Below are positions 47,072 to 56,073 of a stretch of DNA of 64,000 nucleotides, in pieces; the stretch's first letter is position 1, and every line of letters starts with the position of its first letter. Origin of the DNA: Pseudomonas sp. JQ170C. GTDB taxonomy: Bacteria > Pseudomonadota > Gammaproteobacteria > Pseudomonadales > Pseudomonadaceae. Made by a program: the position numbers and the translations under genes. The stretch spans positions 3,750,501 through 3,814,500 of the forward strand of contig NZ_CP141608.1 of the NCBI RefSeq assembly GCF_035581345.1. Reading direction: 5' to 3'. Under the pieces are notes generated by a model. It saw only the letters and a program-made list of their open reading frames with translations. It did no database searches and was not told where the DNA came from.

Positions 47072-47097
47072 AAAAAAGCCCGACCAATGGCCGGGCC
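47072..47097 (-). terminator. Terminator after the ybjQ-like gene
   Basis: On the minus strand a GCCCG/CGGGC-based hairpin (47078-47096) is followed by TTTTTT (47077-47072). Confidence 0.8.
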
Positions 47098-47115
47098 AAT
47101 TTGTCGCACCCCGGG

Positions 47116-47436
47116 TTATCGAAGCTTGACTGCGGTACCGGTGACGAACACCACGACCATGCCGCCCCGAGACGACGGCATGCTGATCTCGTAATCCAGC
47201 CCCACTACCGCGTCGGCCTGCAAGCTGCGGGCCCGGGCCTTGATCTCGTCTGTGGCCTGGATGCGGGCCTCCTTCAAGGCACTTTCCAGGGTTTGCGAGC
47301 GGCCGCCGAAAAAGTCGCGAAAGCTGGCGAACACATCGCGCACCACGTTGATGCCCTGGACCGACTCGGCGCTGACCACATCCAGGTAGGCGACGATCTG
47401 ACGGCCTTCGACGGTGCCTGTGGTGGTGACAATCAT
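47116..47436 (-). CDS. YbjQ-family (UPF0145) protein
   Basis: ATG 47436 has GGAGAA upstream; 106 residues. IVAYLDVVSAESVQGINVVRDVFASFRDFFGGRSQTLESALKEARIQATDEIKARARSLQADAVVGLDYE is the YbjQ/heavy-metal-binding family signature. The proteins form pentamers of unknown function. Divergent from the MFS gene. Confidence 0.92.
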   Translation of the reverse strand: MIVTTTGTVEGRQIVAYLDVVSAESVQGINVVRDVFASFRDFFGGRSQTLESALKEARIQATDEIKARARSLQADAVVGLDYEISMPSSRGGMVVVFVTGTAVKLR

Positions 47437-47540
47437 GGTGTTCTCCTTCGGTCTTGCAGGGTGTACGCCGGGCGTTTGCACGCACCGGCAAAAGAAGGCG
47501 ATGGTAGCAAAAACCGCTCGTTGCCCCGGCGGCTATTTAT

Positions 47541-47556
47541 ACAAGTCATTACTTGT
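47541..47556 (+). promoter_or_regulatory. Palindrome upstream of the MFS gene
   Basis: ACAAGT-CATT-ACTTGT is a perfect inverted repeat 58 bases before the MFS start and about 105 bases before ybjQ. Typical operator layout for a MarR/TetR or other repressor of an efflux gene. Confidence 0.5.
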
Positions 47557-47613
47557 TTAACCACAGTGGCACACCTAGACTTCGTGCCACTCACCCGTGC
47601 GAAGGAGTCGCGC

Positions 47614-49044
47614 ATGTCCTCTACCCCTCCCCCTCAGAGCGCCTCCTGGGCGCAACTGCTCAAGGGCCGCAATGCCCTGCGCTCGATTGCCCTGGCCGGT
47701 GGCGTGGGGTTGCATGCGATCAACGTCTACATCGTCACCACGATCCTGCCGACGGTGATTGCCGACATCGGCGGCCTGGCCTTTTATGCCTGGAGCACCA
47801 CGTTGTTCGTGGTCACCTCGATCATCGGCTCCACCCTCTCGGCGCAATTGCTCGAACGCCTCGGCGCCCGGCGCGCGTTCCTGCTGGCGCTGCTGGTGTT
47901 CGCCGCCGGCTCGGCCCTGTGCGCGGCAGCGCCGAGCATGACGGTGCTGCTGGCCGGGCGCAGTGTGCAGGGGTTTGGTGGTGGCATCCTGTTCGCTTTG
48001 AGCTATGCCCTGATCCGCCTGGTGTTCGATGAAGCGTTGTGGCCCCGAGCCATGGCCATGGTCTCGGGCATGTGGGGCGTCGCCACCCTGTGCGGGCCCG
48101 CCATCGGCGGCGTGTTCGCCGAACTCGGCCATTGGCGCTGGGCGTTCTGGTCGTTGTTGCCGGTGGTGGCGCTGCTGGCGCTGATCGTTATCCAGCAACT
48201 GCACAGCACCGTCGTCAACCCGGCGGCGCGTTCGCGCCCGCCCTATGGCCTGATCGCCTGCCTGGTCGTGTCGGTGCTGGTGGTCTCGACCGCAAGCCTG
48301 TCCAGCCAGTTACTGTGGAACCTGCTCGGAATGGGCGCCGGCGTTGCCATCGCCGTACTGATTGCCCGCCTCGATCGCAACCCCGAGCGTCGCCTGCTGC
48401 CCACCGGGGCTTATTCGCTGGGCACTCGCCTGGGCGTGCTGTACGGGATGATGTGCCTGTTGATCACGGCAATGACCACCGAGATTTTCGTGCCCTATTT
48501 CCTTCAACAGATCCACGGCCTCGGCCCACTCGCCGCCGGCTACATGACCGCGGCCATGGCGGCTGGCTGGACCCTGGGTGCGCTGTACGGCGCCGGACGC
48601 ACGGGGGAGTCGGCCGAGCGCCTGATGCGCGCAGGCCCGGCGGTGATCGTCGCGGCCATGCTGGCCCTGGCGCTGACGACCCCCCAAGCGAACTGGCTGC
48701 ACAGCACTGCCGGCGTGGCGAGTTACTGCCTGGCCCTGGCCGGGGTCGGCCTGGGCATCGGCCTTGGCTGGCCGCACCTACTGGCGCGGGTACTCAGCGC
48801 GGCGCGGCCCGGAGAAGAGAACCTGGCCTCGGCCTCGATCACCACCGTGCAACTCTATGCCACGGCCCTGGCGGCTGCCCTGGCCGGGCTGGTCAGTAAC
48901 GGCGCAGGCCTGGTCGACCCCGGCGGTGCGGTCGGTGCCCAGCATGCCGCCACCTGGCTGTTCGGTGTGTTCGCCCTGGCGCCGGTGCTGACCTTGCTAC
49001 TGGTCTGGCGCATCACCGGAACACCGACCAAGTCCCTGGCCTGA
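47614..49044 (+). CDS. MFS transporter (drug-efflux type)
   Basis: 476 residues from ATG 47614 with AAGGAG upstream. About 12-14 helices; NVYIVTTILPTVIADIG (the DHA2-type D1 motif position), LLERLGARRAFLL loop, GRSVQGFGGGILFALSYALI (motif C-like), WRWAFWSLLPVV. Substrate unknown. The COG2345-type regulator gene follows after 36 bases in the same direction. Confidence 0.9.
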   Translation: MSSTPPPQSASWAQLLKGRNALRSIALAGGVGLHAINVYIVTTILPTVIADIGGLAFYAWSTTLFVVTSIIGSTLSAQLLERLGARRAFLLALLVFAAGSALCAAAPSMTVLLAGRSVQGFGGGILFALSYALIRLVFDEALWPRAMAMVSGMWGVATLCGPAIGGVFAELGHWRWAFWSLLPVVALLALIVIQQLHSTVVNPAARSRPPYGLIACLVVSVLVVSTASLSSQLLWNLLGMGAGVAIAVLIARLDRNPERRLLPTGAYSLGTRLGVLYGMMCLLITAMTTEIFVPYFLQQIHGLGPLAAGYMTAAMAAGWTLGALYGAGRTGESAERLMRAGPAVIVAAMLALALTTPQANWLHSTAGVASYCLALAGVGLGIGLGWPHLLARVLSAARPGEENLASASITTVQLYATALAAALAGLVSNGAGLVDPGGAVGAQHAATWLFGVFALAPVLTLLLVWRITGTPTKSLA

Positions 49045-49080
49045 CGCATTGCATTTCAACCTTTTTGCAGGACGCTTATC

Positions 49081-49755
49081 GTGCATGACTCCCCCGCTTC
49101 CCTGACCCCGACGGCGACTGCCGAACGCATCCTGTTCCTGCTCAAGACCCGGGGGCCGCTGAAAACCACCGACCTTGCCAGCCTGCTGCAGATCAGTTTC
49201 GAGGCCACGCGCCAGCAGCTTCAGAAGCTTCAGGGCGCCGATCTGATCAGCGGCATCAGCGCAACGGCCAGCGGTGCCGGACGGCCTTCGCAACAGTGGA
49301 TACTCACCGAAGCTGCGCAACGGCGCTTCCCCGACACCCACAGCGTGCTCACGCTGCAACTGATCGAATCCGTCGAGCAGGTGTTCGGCGCCGACGGCGT
49401 CGATCAACTGATCAGCCGCATGGAAGCCAGCAATCTCAAGGAATACCAGCAAGCCTGTAGCCAGGCCCGGAACCTGGAAGACAAGGTCCGCACCCTGGTG
49501 CAACTGCGCGAACAGGCCGGCTACATGGCCCGGATGCAAGCCTGCGACAGTGGCTGGCTGATCATCGAGCACCACTGCCCGATCTGCGTCGCCGCCAGTC
49601 GCTGCCAGGGGTTTTGTCGGTCGGAGCTGCAGATCTTCCAGGCAGTGATCGGCGATCAGGCGAAGGTGGAACGCTGCGAGCACCTGCTCTCGGGTGACCG
49701 GCGTTGCGTCTACCGTGTCACCCCTGAGCCCGCCCTTACGTCCAGTGCAGGTTGA
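49081..49755 (+). CDS. COG2345-type metalloregulator-like HTH protein (SufR-like)
   Basis: GTG 49081 gives 224 residues. N-terminal winged helix (ERILFLLKTRGPLKTTDLASLLQISFEATRQQLQKLQ, SGAGRPSQQWILTEAAQRRFPD). C-terminal Cys-rich region with HHCPIC, CQGFC and CEHLLSGDRRC, which resembles the Fe-S-binding Cys set of SufR-like regulators. It probably controls the adjacent MFS gene; the signal may be iron-sulfur or redox related. The end overlaps the convergent DUF2165 gene by 20 bases. Confidence 0.85.
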   Translation: MHDSPASLTPTATAERILFLLKTRGPLKTTDLASLLQISFEATRQQLQKLQGADLISGISATASGAGRPSQQWILTEAAQRRFPDTHSVLTLQLIESVEQVFGADGVDQLISRMEASNLKEYQQACSQARNLEDKVRTLVQLREQAGYMARMQACDSGWLIIEHHCPICVAASRCQGFCRSELQIFQAVIGDQAKVERCEHLLSGDRRCVYRVTPEPALTSSAG

Positions 49756-50221
49756 ACACCACAAAGGCCAGCAATGCCCAGAGCACCAACACAAGGTGCG
49801 TGAGTTGCAGGCCCTCCTGACGAATCCAGTAGCCGAACCACAGTCCGCCCAGCAGCATGCTGAAGGTGAAGCCGAGCATCGCGCTCAGCGCCAGGTTCAG
49901 CCAGGGCCGCGCCGGCTCAAGGCCCGCATCGAACAACAAGGTGTAGCTGCCGATCAGCGCCGCCCCCGCAGCGACCCCCTGCAACACCAACACCATCACC
50001 AGCGCGAGCCGGTGCGCCAGCGGGGAATGCAGCGCCCGTGACAACAACGGGAAATCAATGGCCGGCGCCTGCTTCAAGGGGGCCATCGCCATGGTCGCCC
50101 CCACTGCACCGACAGAGGCCGCAAAGGCCTGGAGGTTATTGAGTACAGCGATGCAGAGCCAAAGGCTCAAGCCCAGCGCCAGGGTGACCTGAAACAGCCA
50201 CAGGGAAGTGTGCAACTCCAT
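49736..50221 (-). CDS. DUF2165-like small integral membrane protein
   Basis: 161 residues, four membrane helices (LWLFQVTLALGLSLWLCIAVLNNL, LALVMVLVLQGVAAGAALIGSY, LALSAMLGFTFSMLLGGLWFGYWI, LTHLVLVLWALLAFVVFN). The ALxNN.. pattern after the first helix fits DUF2165. Function unknown. Confidence 0.72.
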   Translation of the reverse strand: MELHTSLWLFQVTLALGLSLWLCIAVLNNLQAFAASVGAVGATMAMAPLKQAPAIDFPLLSRALHSPLAHRLALVMVLVLQGVAAGAALIGSYTLLFDAGLEPARPWLNLALSAMLGFTFSMLLGGLWFGYWIRQEGLQLTHLVLVLWALLAFVVFNLHWT

Positions 50222-50299
50222 TTGCGTGCAGTCCTTTTACACAAGAATTTGCTTGGATATTAGGACCGCCTTCGTCAATGCACAAGCCGCAATGGCGCT

Positions 50300-51193
50300 T
50301 CAGGCTTCGCGTCGGTCGGCCACCCTGAGCGCTGCCCACAGCCGCGCACCGAAGACATTGACCAGCAGCCCCGCCATCACCAGCAACGCCCCCCAACCCT
50401 GCATCGGGCTCAGGCGCTCGTCCAGCAGCAATGCCGAAGAACTCAGGCCCACGACCGGGACCAGCAACGAGAACGGCGCCACCTTGCCGGCCGGGTAGCG
50501 CGACAGCAGGTAACTCCACAAGCTATAGCCCAGCATGGTGGCGACAAACGCCAGGTAGGCCAGCGACAGGATCGAACTCCAGCCAATACCGCGCAGGGCA
50601 CCCTCGATCAGCTCCGGCCCTTCCAGCCACCACGACAGCGCCAGGAACGGCAGCGGCGGAATCAGCCCGCCCCAGATCACCAGAGCCACCAGGTCGATGT
50701 TGCCGAACCGCCGGGTGATGATGTTGCCCATGGCCCACATGGCGGCCGCGCACAAGGTCAGGATCAAGGCGAAAAACGGCACGCTGGCACCGTTCTCGCT
50801 ACCGATCAGGGCCAGCCCTGCCGCGGCGATCAACAGCCCCAGCACACTGGCCGCACGCAACCGCTCCCCGAGGAAGATCGCGGCAAAGAACAGGGTGAAG
50901 AACGCCTGCGACTGCAGTACCAGCGAGGCCAGTCCGGGCGGCATGCCATTGCCCATGGCCTCGAACAGAAAGGCGAACTGCCCGAGGGAAATGGTCGCGC
51001 CGTAGGCGATCAACCAGCGCCACGGCAACTGCGGGCGCTTGATCAGCAACACCGCCGGAAACGCCACCAGGGCAAAGCGCAACGCCCCCAGCAACATGGG
51101 CGGCAGGCCATCCAGGCCCACCTTGATCACCACGAAATTGACGCCCCAGGCGATGATCACCACCAGTGCCAACAGCAAATCCTTTAATGGCAT
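50300..51193 (-). CDS. eamA: EamA, O-acetylserine/cysteine exporter-like
   Basis: 297 residues, ten helices. It follows E. coli EamA closely: ALVVIIAWGVNFVVIKVGLDGLPPMLLGALRFALVAFPA, GMPPGLASLVLQSQAFFT, WAMGNIITRRFG, LSLAYLAFVATMLGYSLW, APFSLLVPVVGLSSSALLLDERL. EamA exports cysteine-pathway metabolites. The assignment is by recall of the family sequence. Confidence 0.9.
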   Translation of the reverse strand: MPLKDLLLALVVIIAWGVNFVVIKVGLDGLPPMLLGALRFALVAFPAVLLIKRPQLPWRWLIAYGATISLGQFAFLFEAMGNGMPPGLASLVLQSQAFFTLFFAAIFLGERLRAASVLGLLIAAAGLALIGSENGASVPFFALILTLCAAAMWAMGNIITRRFGNIDLVALVIWGGLIPPLPFLALSWWLEGPELIEGALRGIGWSSILSLAYLAFVATMLGYSLWSYLLSRYPAGKVAPFSLLVPVVGLSSSALLLDERLSPMQGWGALLVMAGLLVNVFGARLWAALRVADRREA

Positions 51194-51282
51194 TGTCCCT
51201 ACCCGCTTTTTGTAATATTTCGCAACATCATAGCGGCTAAACAGCGGGGAGTGGCTATATCGCCCACCTCGGGCCGGCCCTC

Positions 51283-53607
51283 CTAGCGCTTCGTCGAGGG
51301 AATGCGGTTGTCTGGCCGCGCGCGCTCCAGCTTGATGGCGATGAATTTGGACGTCGGCGTGTAGGTTCGGTCGCCGTAGCTTTCCAGTGGCACCAGCGGG
51401 TTGGTTTCCGGGTAGTAGGCCGCCGCCTGCCCGACGGGAATGTCGTAGGCCACCAGGGTAAAGCCGCTGACCCGGCGCTCGCGCCCATCCTCCCAGAGCG
51501 AGACCAGGTCCACCTTCTGGTTCGGCGTGAAGCCCAGGCGGCGGATGTCCTGCTCATTGGCGAACACCACTTCACGCAGGCCGAACACCCCGCGGTAGCG
51601 ATCATCCAGGCCGTACAGCGTGGTGTTGTACTGATCGTGGGAGCGCAGGGTCTGCAGGATCAGGTCGGGCCTGTCGCCGCGCGCCAGCACCGCCTCATTG
51701 ACCAATTGCGCGGGCAACGCACTGGGGCTGAATTGCGCCTTGCCCGATGCCGTCTTCCACTGCCTTGCCGCCGCCGCATTGCTCAGGTGAAAGCCACCCG
51801 GGTGCTGCAAGCGGGCATTGAAATCCTCGAATCCCGGCAAGGTGTCGGCGATCAGGTCGCGGATACGACTGTAATCGGCCACGGCCCAGTCCCAGTCGAT
51901 AGGCCGGTCGCCCAGGGTGGCCTTGGCCATGCCGGCGACGATCCACGGCTCGGAACGCAACAACGGCGAATGCGGCTTCAACTGGCCATAGGACACATGC
52001 ACCATGCTGAAGGTGTCTTCCACGGTGACGCCCTGCGGGCCCTCGGCCTGCACATCGACTTCAGTACGGCCCAGGCAAGGCAGGATCAATGCATCACGCC
52101 CGGTGACCAGGTGCGAGCGGTTGAGTTTGGTGGCGATGTGTACCGTCAGCTCGCAGTTGCGCAACGCCGCATGGGTACGCGGGGTGTCGGGGGTGGCCTG
52201 GGCGAAGTTGCCGCCCAGGGCAACGAATACCTTGGCGCGTTTTTCCTCCATGGCCTGGATCGCCAGCACCGCGTTGTGCCCATGGGCACGCGGCACCTTG
52301 AACGCAAAGCGTTGTTCCAGTGCATCGAGCAACCCGGTGGGCGGCTTCTCGTCGATGCCCATGGTGCGGTCACCCTGAACATTACTGTGGCCACGCACCG
52401 GCGACAGCCCCGCACCCGGCTTGCCGACGTTGCCGCGCAGCAATTGCAGGTTGATGATTTCCTGCACCGTCGGCACTGAATGCCGGTGCTGGGTCACCCC
52501 CATCGCCCAGCACATGATCACCCGTTCGGCACGCCGGTACATGTGCGCCGCCAGCTCGAGCTCGGCCAGGCTCAGGCCCGACTGCTCGACAATGTGCGAC
52601 CAGCCGGTGGCATCGACTTCAGCCAGGTAGGCGTCCAGGCCCGAGGTGTGCTCGGCAATGAAGGCGTGATCGAACACCGCCGGCTCGCCCTTGGCCTGGG
52701 CTTCGCGCTCCCACTTGAGCAAGAACTTGGCGATGCCGCGCATCACGGCCATGTCACCGCCCAGGGCCGGACGAAAGTACGCCGTGTTGGTCGGCCGTGA
52801 GCCATTGCTGAGCATTTCCAGCGGATGCTGCGGGTGCTGGAAACGTTCCAGGCCGCGCTCCTTGAGGGGGTTGAAGCACACCACCTGGGCGCCGCGTTTG
52901 ACCGCCTCTCGCAGGGGCTCCAGCATCCGCGGGTGATTGGTGCCCGGGTTCTGGCCGATGACGAAGATCGCATCAGCCTGTTCCAGGTCGTGGTACACCA
53001 CCGTGCCCTTGCCCACCCCGAGGGCCTCGCCCATCCCTACCCCGCTGGCCTCATGGCACATGTTCGAGCAGTCGGGAAAATTGTTGGTACCGAACGCCCG
53101 CACGAACAGCTGGTACAGAAACGCCGCCTCGTTGCTGGCCCTGCCCGAGGTGTAGAACTCGGCCTGATCGGGCGATTCCAGTGCGTTGAGGTGCCGGGCG
53201 ATCAGCGCGAATGCTTCCTCCCACGAGGTCTCGACATAGTGGTCAGTGGCCGCGTCGTAGCGCATCGGGTGCGTGAGTCGCCCCTGGTACTCAAGCCAGT
53301 AGTCGGTCTGTTCGGCCAGGGCGCTGACGCTGTAGCGGGCGAAAAAGTCCGGGCCTACGGAGCGTCCGCTGGACTCCCAGTTCACCGCCTTGGCGCCGTT
53401 TTCGCAAAACTTGACCCTGTCGCTTTCAGGCGACTCGCCCCAGGCGCAACCCGGGCAGTCGAAACCGCCATTCTGGTTGGTCTTGAGCATGGCCCGCAGG
53501 TTCTTGAACGCGTTGTCACTGCCCAGCCAGCTCTTGGTCACGCTTTTGAGCGCGCCCCAGCCAGCGGCCGGGCCATTATAGTGTTTGATGTGTTCGTCTT
53601 GACTCAT
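51283..53607 (-). CDS. YdeP/FdhF-like molybdopterin oxidoreductase
   Basis: 774 residues. The N-terminal CPGCAW motif (residues 51-56) belongs to the YdeP-type subgroup of formate-dehydrogenase-like enzymes. SGRASNEAAFLYQLFVRAFGTNNFPDCSNMCHEASG holds the cofactor-binding region, and molybdopterin dinucleotide-binding residues lie in FVIGQNPGTNHPRML and the C-terminal TLRSHDQYNTTLYG, SLWEDGR. Members need Mo cofactor and lack clear partner subunits. The gene is divergent from moaA. Confidence 0.92.
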   Translation of the reverse strand: MSQDEHIKHYNGPAAGWGALKSVTKSWLGSDNAFKNLRAMLKTNQNGGFDCPGCAWGESPESDRVKFCENGAKAVNWESSGRSVGPDFFARYSVSALAEQTDYWLEYQGRLTHPMRYDAATDHYVETSWEEAFALIARHLNALESPDQAEFYTSGRASNEAAFLYQLFVRAFGTNNFPDCSNMCHEASGVGMGEALGVGKGTVVYHDLEQADAIFVIGQNPGTNHPRMLEPLREAVKRGAQVVCFNPLKERGLERFQHPQHPLEMLSNGSRPTNTAYFRPALGGDMAVMRGIAKFLLKWEREAQAKGEPAVFDHAFIAEHTSGLDAYLAEVDATGWSHIVEQSGLSLAELELAAHMYRRAERVIMCWAMGVTQHRHSVPTVQEIINLQLLRGNVGKPGAGLSPVRGHSNVQGDRTMGIDEKPPTGLLDALEQRFAFKVPRAHGHNAVLAIQAMEEKRAKVFVALGGNFAQATPDTPRTHAALRNCELTVHIATKLNRSHLVTGRDALILPCLGRTEVDVQAEGPQGVTVEDTFSMVHVSYGQLKPHSPLLRSEPWIVAGMAKATLGDRPIDWDWAVADYSRIRDLIADTLPGFEDFNARLQHPGGFHLSNAAAARQWKTASGKAQFSPSALPAQLVNEAVLARGDRPDLILQTLRSHDQYNTTLYGLDDRYRGVFGLREVVFANEQDIRRLGFTPNQKVDLVSLWEDGRERRVSGFTLVAYDIPVGQAAAYYPETNPLVPLESYGDRTYTPTSKFIAIKLERARPDNRIPSTKR

Positions 53608-53992
53608 CAGGTTAATCCTCGAGGTGCACGCAGCGGTTTGAACAATTTCAAGACAAAGCGCAGCCGCCCGGTTTAATTAACTGGCGTTATTCAAATAACA
53701 GTCAGTTGCCCACCGGCCACGCTTCAAGTTGTTCTACCGTTTCAGCCTATTGACCCTCTTGGCACACGTCCAATCGAAAGTAATGACAGACCGATCAAGG
53801 CTCTCTATCACGCCACAACCCACAAAATACGCGGCCTGCAGCCCTGATAGACGACACTTATCGGTTGGTCACTAAAAGCAATTTGACGCCCCCTCCCGTG
53901 CTACCTATGCTCGACACAAGTTGGACGGCTTATTTAATTAACGATCACACAATGCGTTCACCACCACGCCCCGTTCGCAATTAAAAGAGGTA
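53608..53992. promoter_or_regulatory. Divergent promoter region of the oxidoreductase and moaA
   Basis: 385 bases, AT-richer than the flanks, contain no gene. TTTAATTAAC occurs twice (53672-53681, 53933-53942), about 65 bases upstream of the oxidoreductase and 51 upstream of moaA, possibly a shared operator. No clear ANR/FNR site seen. Confidence 0.4.
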
Positions 53993-55006
53993 ATGGCAAC
54001 CGTGAATGCAACTGACAAGACACTGGTCGACGGTTTCAATCGAAAGATTGATTACCTGCGTATGTCGGTCACCGACCGATGCGACTTTCGTTGTGTCTAT
54101 TGCATGGCCGAAGACATGCAGTTCCTGCCGCGCCAGCAAATCCTCAGCCTTGAAGAGCTGTACCAGGTGGCCGAACGCTTCGTCGCCCTGGGTACCCGCA
54201 AGATCCGCCTCACCGGCGGTGAGCCGCTGGTGCGCAGCGGCATCGTCGAGCTGTGCGCACGCATCGCCGCCCTGCCGGGCCTGCGCGAGCTGTGCATGAC
54301 CAGCAACGGCTCGCAACTCGGGCGCCTGGCCGGGCCGTTGTTCGATGCCGGCCTTTCGCGCCTGAACATCAGCCTCGACAGCCTCGACGCCCAACGCTTC
54401 AAGACCCTGACCCGCACGGGCGACCTGGACCAGGTGATCGCCGGCATCGACGCCGCCCGCGCCGCCGGTTTTCGTCGCACCAAGCTCAACTGCGTGGTGC
54501 TCAAGGGCCGCAACGACGCCGAAGTCACCGACCTGGTGCGCTTTGCCATCGACCGCGAACTGGATATTTCCTTCATTGAAGAAATGCCCCTGGGCGTCAT
54601 CAGCGAACACCAGCGCAGCGAGTCCTACTGCTCGAGTGATGAAGTGCGCGAGCGTATCGGCGAGCAGTTCACCCTGATCGAATCGGCCGAATCCACCCAG
54701 GGCCCTTCACGCTACTGGCGCCTGGCCGAAGCGCCGCAGATCCGCATCGGTTTCATCTCGCCCCACAGCCACAACTTCTGCGCCAGCTGCAACCGCGTGC
54801 GGTTGACCGTCGAAGGGCGCCTGCTGCTGTGCCTGGGCAATGAACACGCCAGCGACCTCAAACACGTGCTGCGCGCCCACCCGGGCGACAGCGCCCGCCT
54901 GGACCAGGCCATTTGCAACGCCATGGCCCTCAAGCCCTATCGCCATCACTTCGACGTCAATGGCGATGTACAGATCCTGCGCTTCATGAACATGACCGGC
55001 GGCTGA
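53993..55006 (+). CDS. moaA: GTP 3',8-cyclase MoaA
   Basis: 337 residues. Radical SAM CxxxCxxC is C30-DFR-C34-VY-C37, GGEP is at 75-78, and the second cluster Cys are in [11 protein letters not shown] and LLLCLG. It ends in GG as expected for a functional MoaA. It makes cyclic pyranopterin precursor in molybdenum cofactor synthesis. AGAGG precedes the ATG. Confidence 0.96.
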   Translation: MATVNATDKTLVDGFNRKIDYLRMSVTDRCDFRCVYCMAEDMQFLPRQQILSLEELYQVAERFVALGTRKIRLTGGEPLVRSGIVELCARIAALPGLRELCMTSNGSQLGRLAGPLFDAGLSRLNISLDSLDAQRFKTLTRTGDLDQVIAGIDAARAAGFRRTKLNCVVLKGRNDAEVTDLVRFAIDRELDISFIEEMPLGVISEHQRSESYCSSDEVRERIGEQFTLIESAESTQGPSRYWRLAEAPQIRIGFISPHSHNFCASCNRVRLTVEGRLLLCLGNEHASDLKHVLRAHPGDSARLDQAICNAMALKPYRHHFDVNGDVQILRFMNMTGG

Positions 55007-55032
55007 GTGCTGTCGCCGCCGATAGGACCCCC

Positions 55033-55932
55033 ATGATCGTTCACCCCAAGCCCAACCTGCTCAACGTCCTGATCAGCCTCAAAGGTTCCATCGCCAAACG
55101 CATCGCCCGGCGCACCTTCATGGTCACCGCGCTCGCCTCGTTGATTGTGCTGATCGAGAACCTGCACCCGGCGTTGTTTTCCAAGGTCAATGCCACTCCC
55201 TTCACCTTGCTTGGCCTTTCGCTGTCGATCTTCATGAGCTTTCGCAACAACGCCTGCTACGACCGCTGGTGGGAGGGGCGCAAAGCCTGGGGGCTGGTGA
55301 TCATCGAAGTGCGCTCGTTCATCCGCGAGAGCTGCGTGATTGCCGACACCCGACTGCGCGAACAACTGCTGCTGGGCCTGTGCGGCTACGCCCATGCGCT
55401 CAACGCCCGATTGCGCGGTGAAGACGAACTCAAAGCGGCGCGCACATGGGTGCCGGACGTACACACCCTCGCCGACCACAACATCAGCGACGCCATCCTG
55501 CAGCAGACCGGCAGCACCTGCTCGCGGCTTGCCGAACAGCACACCATCAGCGAATGGCGCTACATGACCCTGGAGCAGCGCCTGCGCGGATTGTCCGAAG
55601 CCCAGGCCGTGTGCGAGCGAATCAAGAGCACACCGCTGCCCTTCCCCTACACCTTGCTGCTGCACCGCACGATCTACATCTTCTGCGTCCTGCTGCCCTT
55701 CGCCATGGCCCAACCGCTGGGTTGGCTGGCACCGATATTCACCGCGATCGTCAGCTACACCTTCTTTGGCCTGGACGCCATCAGCGACGAACTGGAAGAC
55801 CCGTTCGGCCGTGAAGAAAACGACCTGCCCACCGATGCCATAGTGCGCACCATCGAGCGGGAGATCCTGACCGCCATCGGCCGCCCGGACCTGCCCGCGC
55901 CACTGCAGCCGGTGGACTTCGTCCTCACCTGA
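55033..55932 (+). CDS. Bestrophin-family (UPF0187) channel-like protein
   Basis: ATG 55033 gives 299 residues. SLSIFMSFRNNACYDRWWEGRKAWG (the bestrophin FR.N..YdRWWEgR pattern), LLLHRTIYIFCVLLPFAMAQPLGWLAPIFTAIVSYTFFGLDAI, and EDPFGREENDLP (calcium-clasp-like region) are conserved. An anion channel or sodium channel-like role in the inner membrane is known from homologues. It begins 26 bases after moaA. Confidence 0.92.
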   Translation: MIVHPKPNLLNVLISLKGSIAKRIARRTFMVTALASLIVLIENLHPALFSKVNATPFTLLGLSLSIFMSFRNNACYDRWWEGRKAWGLVIIEVRSFIRESCVIADTRLREQLLLGLCGYAHALNARLRGEDELKAARTWVPDVHTLADHNISDAILQQTGSTCSRLAEQHTISEWRYMTLEQRLRGLSEAQAVCERIKSTPLPFPYTLLLHRTIYIFCVLLPFAMAQPLGWLAPIFTAIVSYTFFGLDAISDELEDPFGREENDLPTDAIVRTIEREILTAIGRPDLPAPLQPVDFVLT

Positions 55933-55956
55933 TCAAGCCCCGCACACTCAATCAAG

Positions 55957-56046
55957 GTAGGAGCGGGCTTGCCCCGCGAGAAGCCGGTACAGCCAGCAAA
56001 ATGGGTGTGGCCTGAACGATTGGTCGCGGGGCAAGCCCGCTCCTAC
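55957..56046. repeat. REPIN copy 4
   Basis: Inverted pair of REP units, about 45-base spacer, in the gap between the bestrophin and moeA genes. Confidence 0.94.
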
Positions 56047-56073
56047 AGGCAGCGGTCGTGGTGGCGCCCAGGC

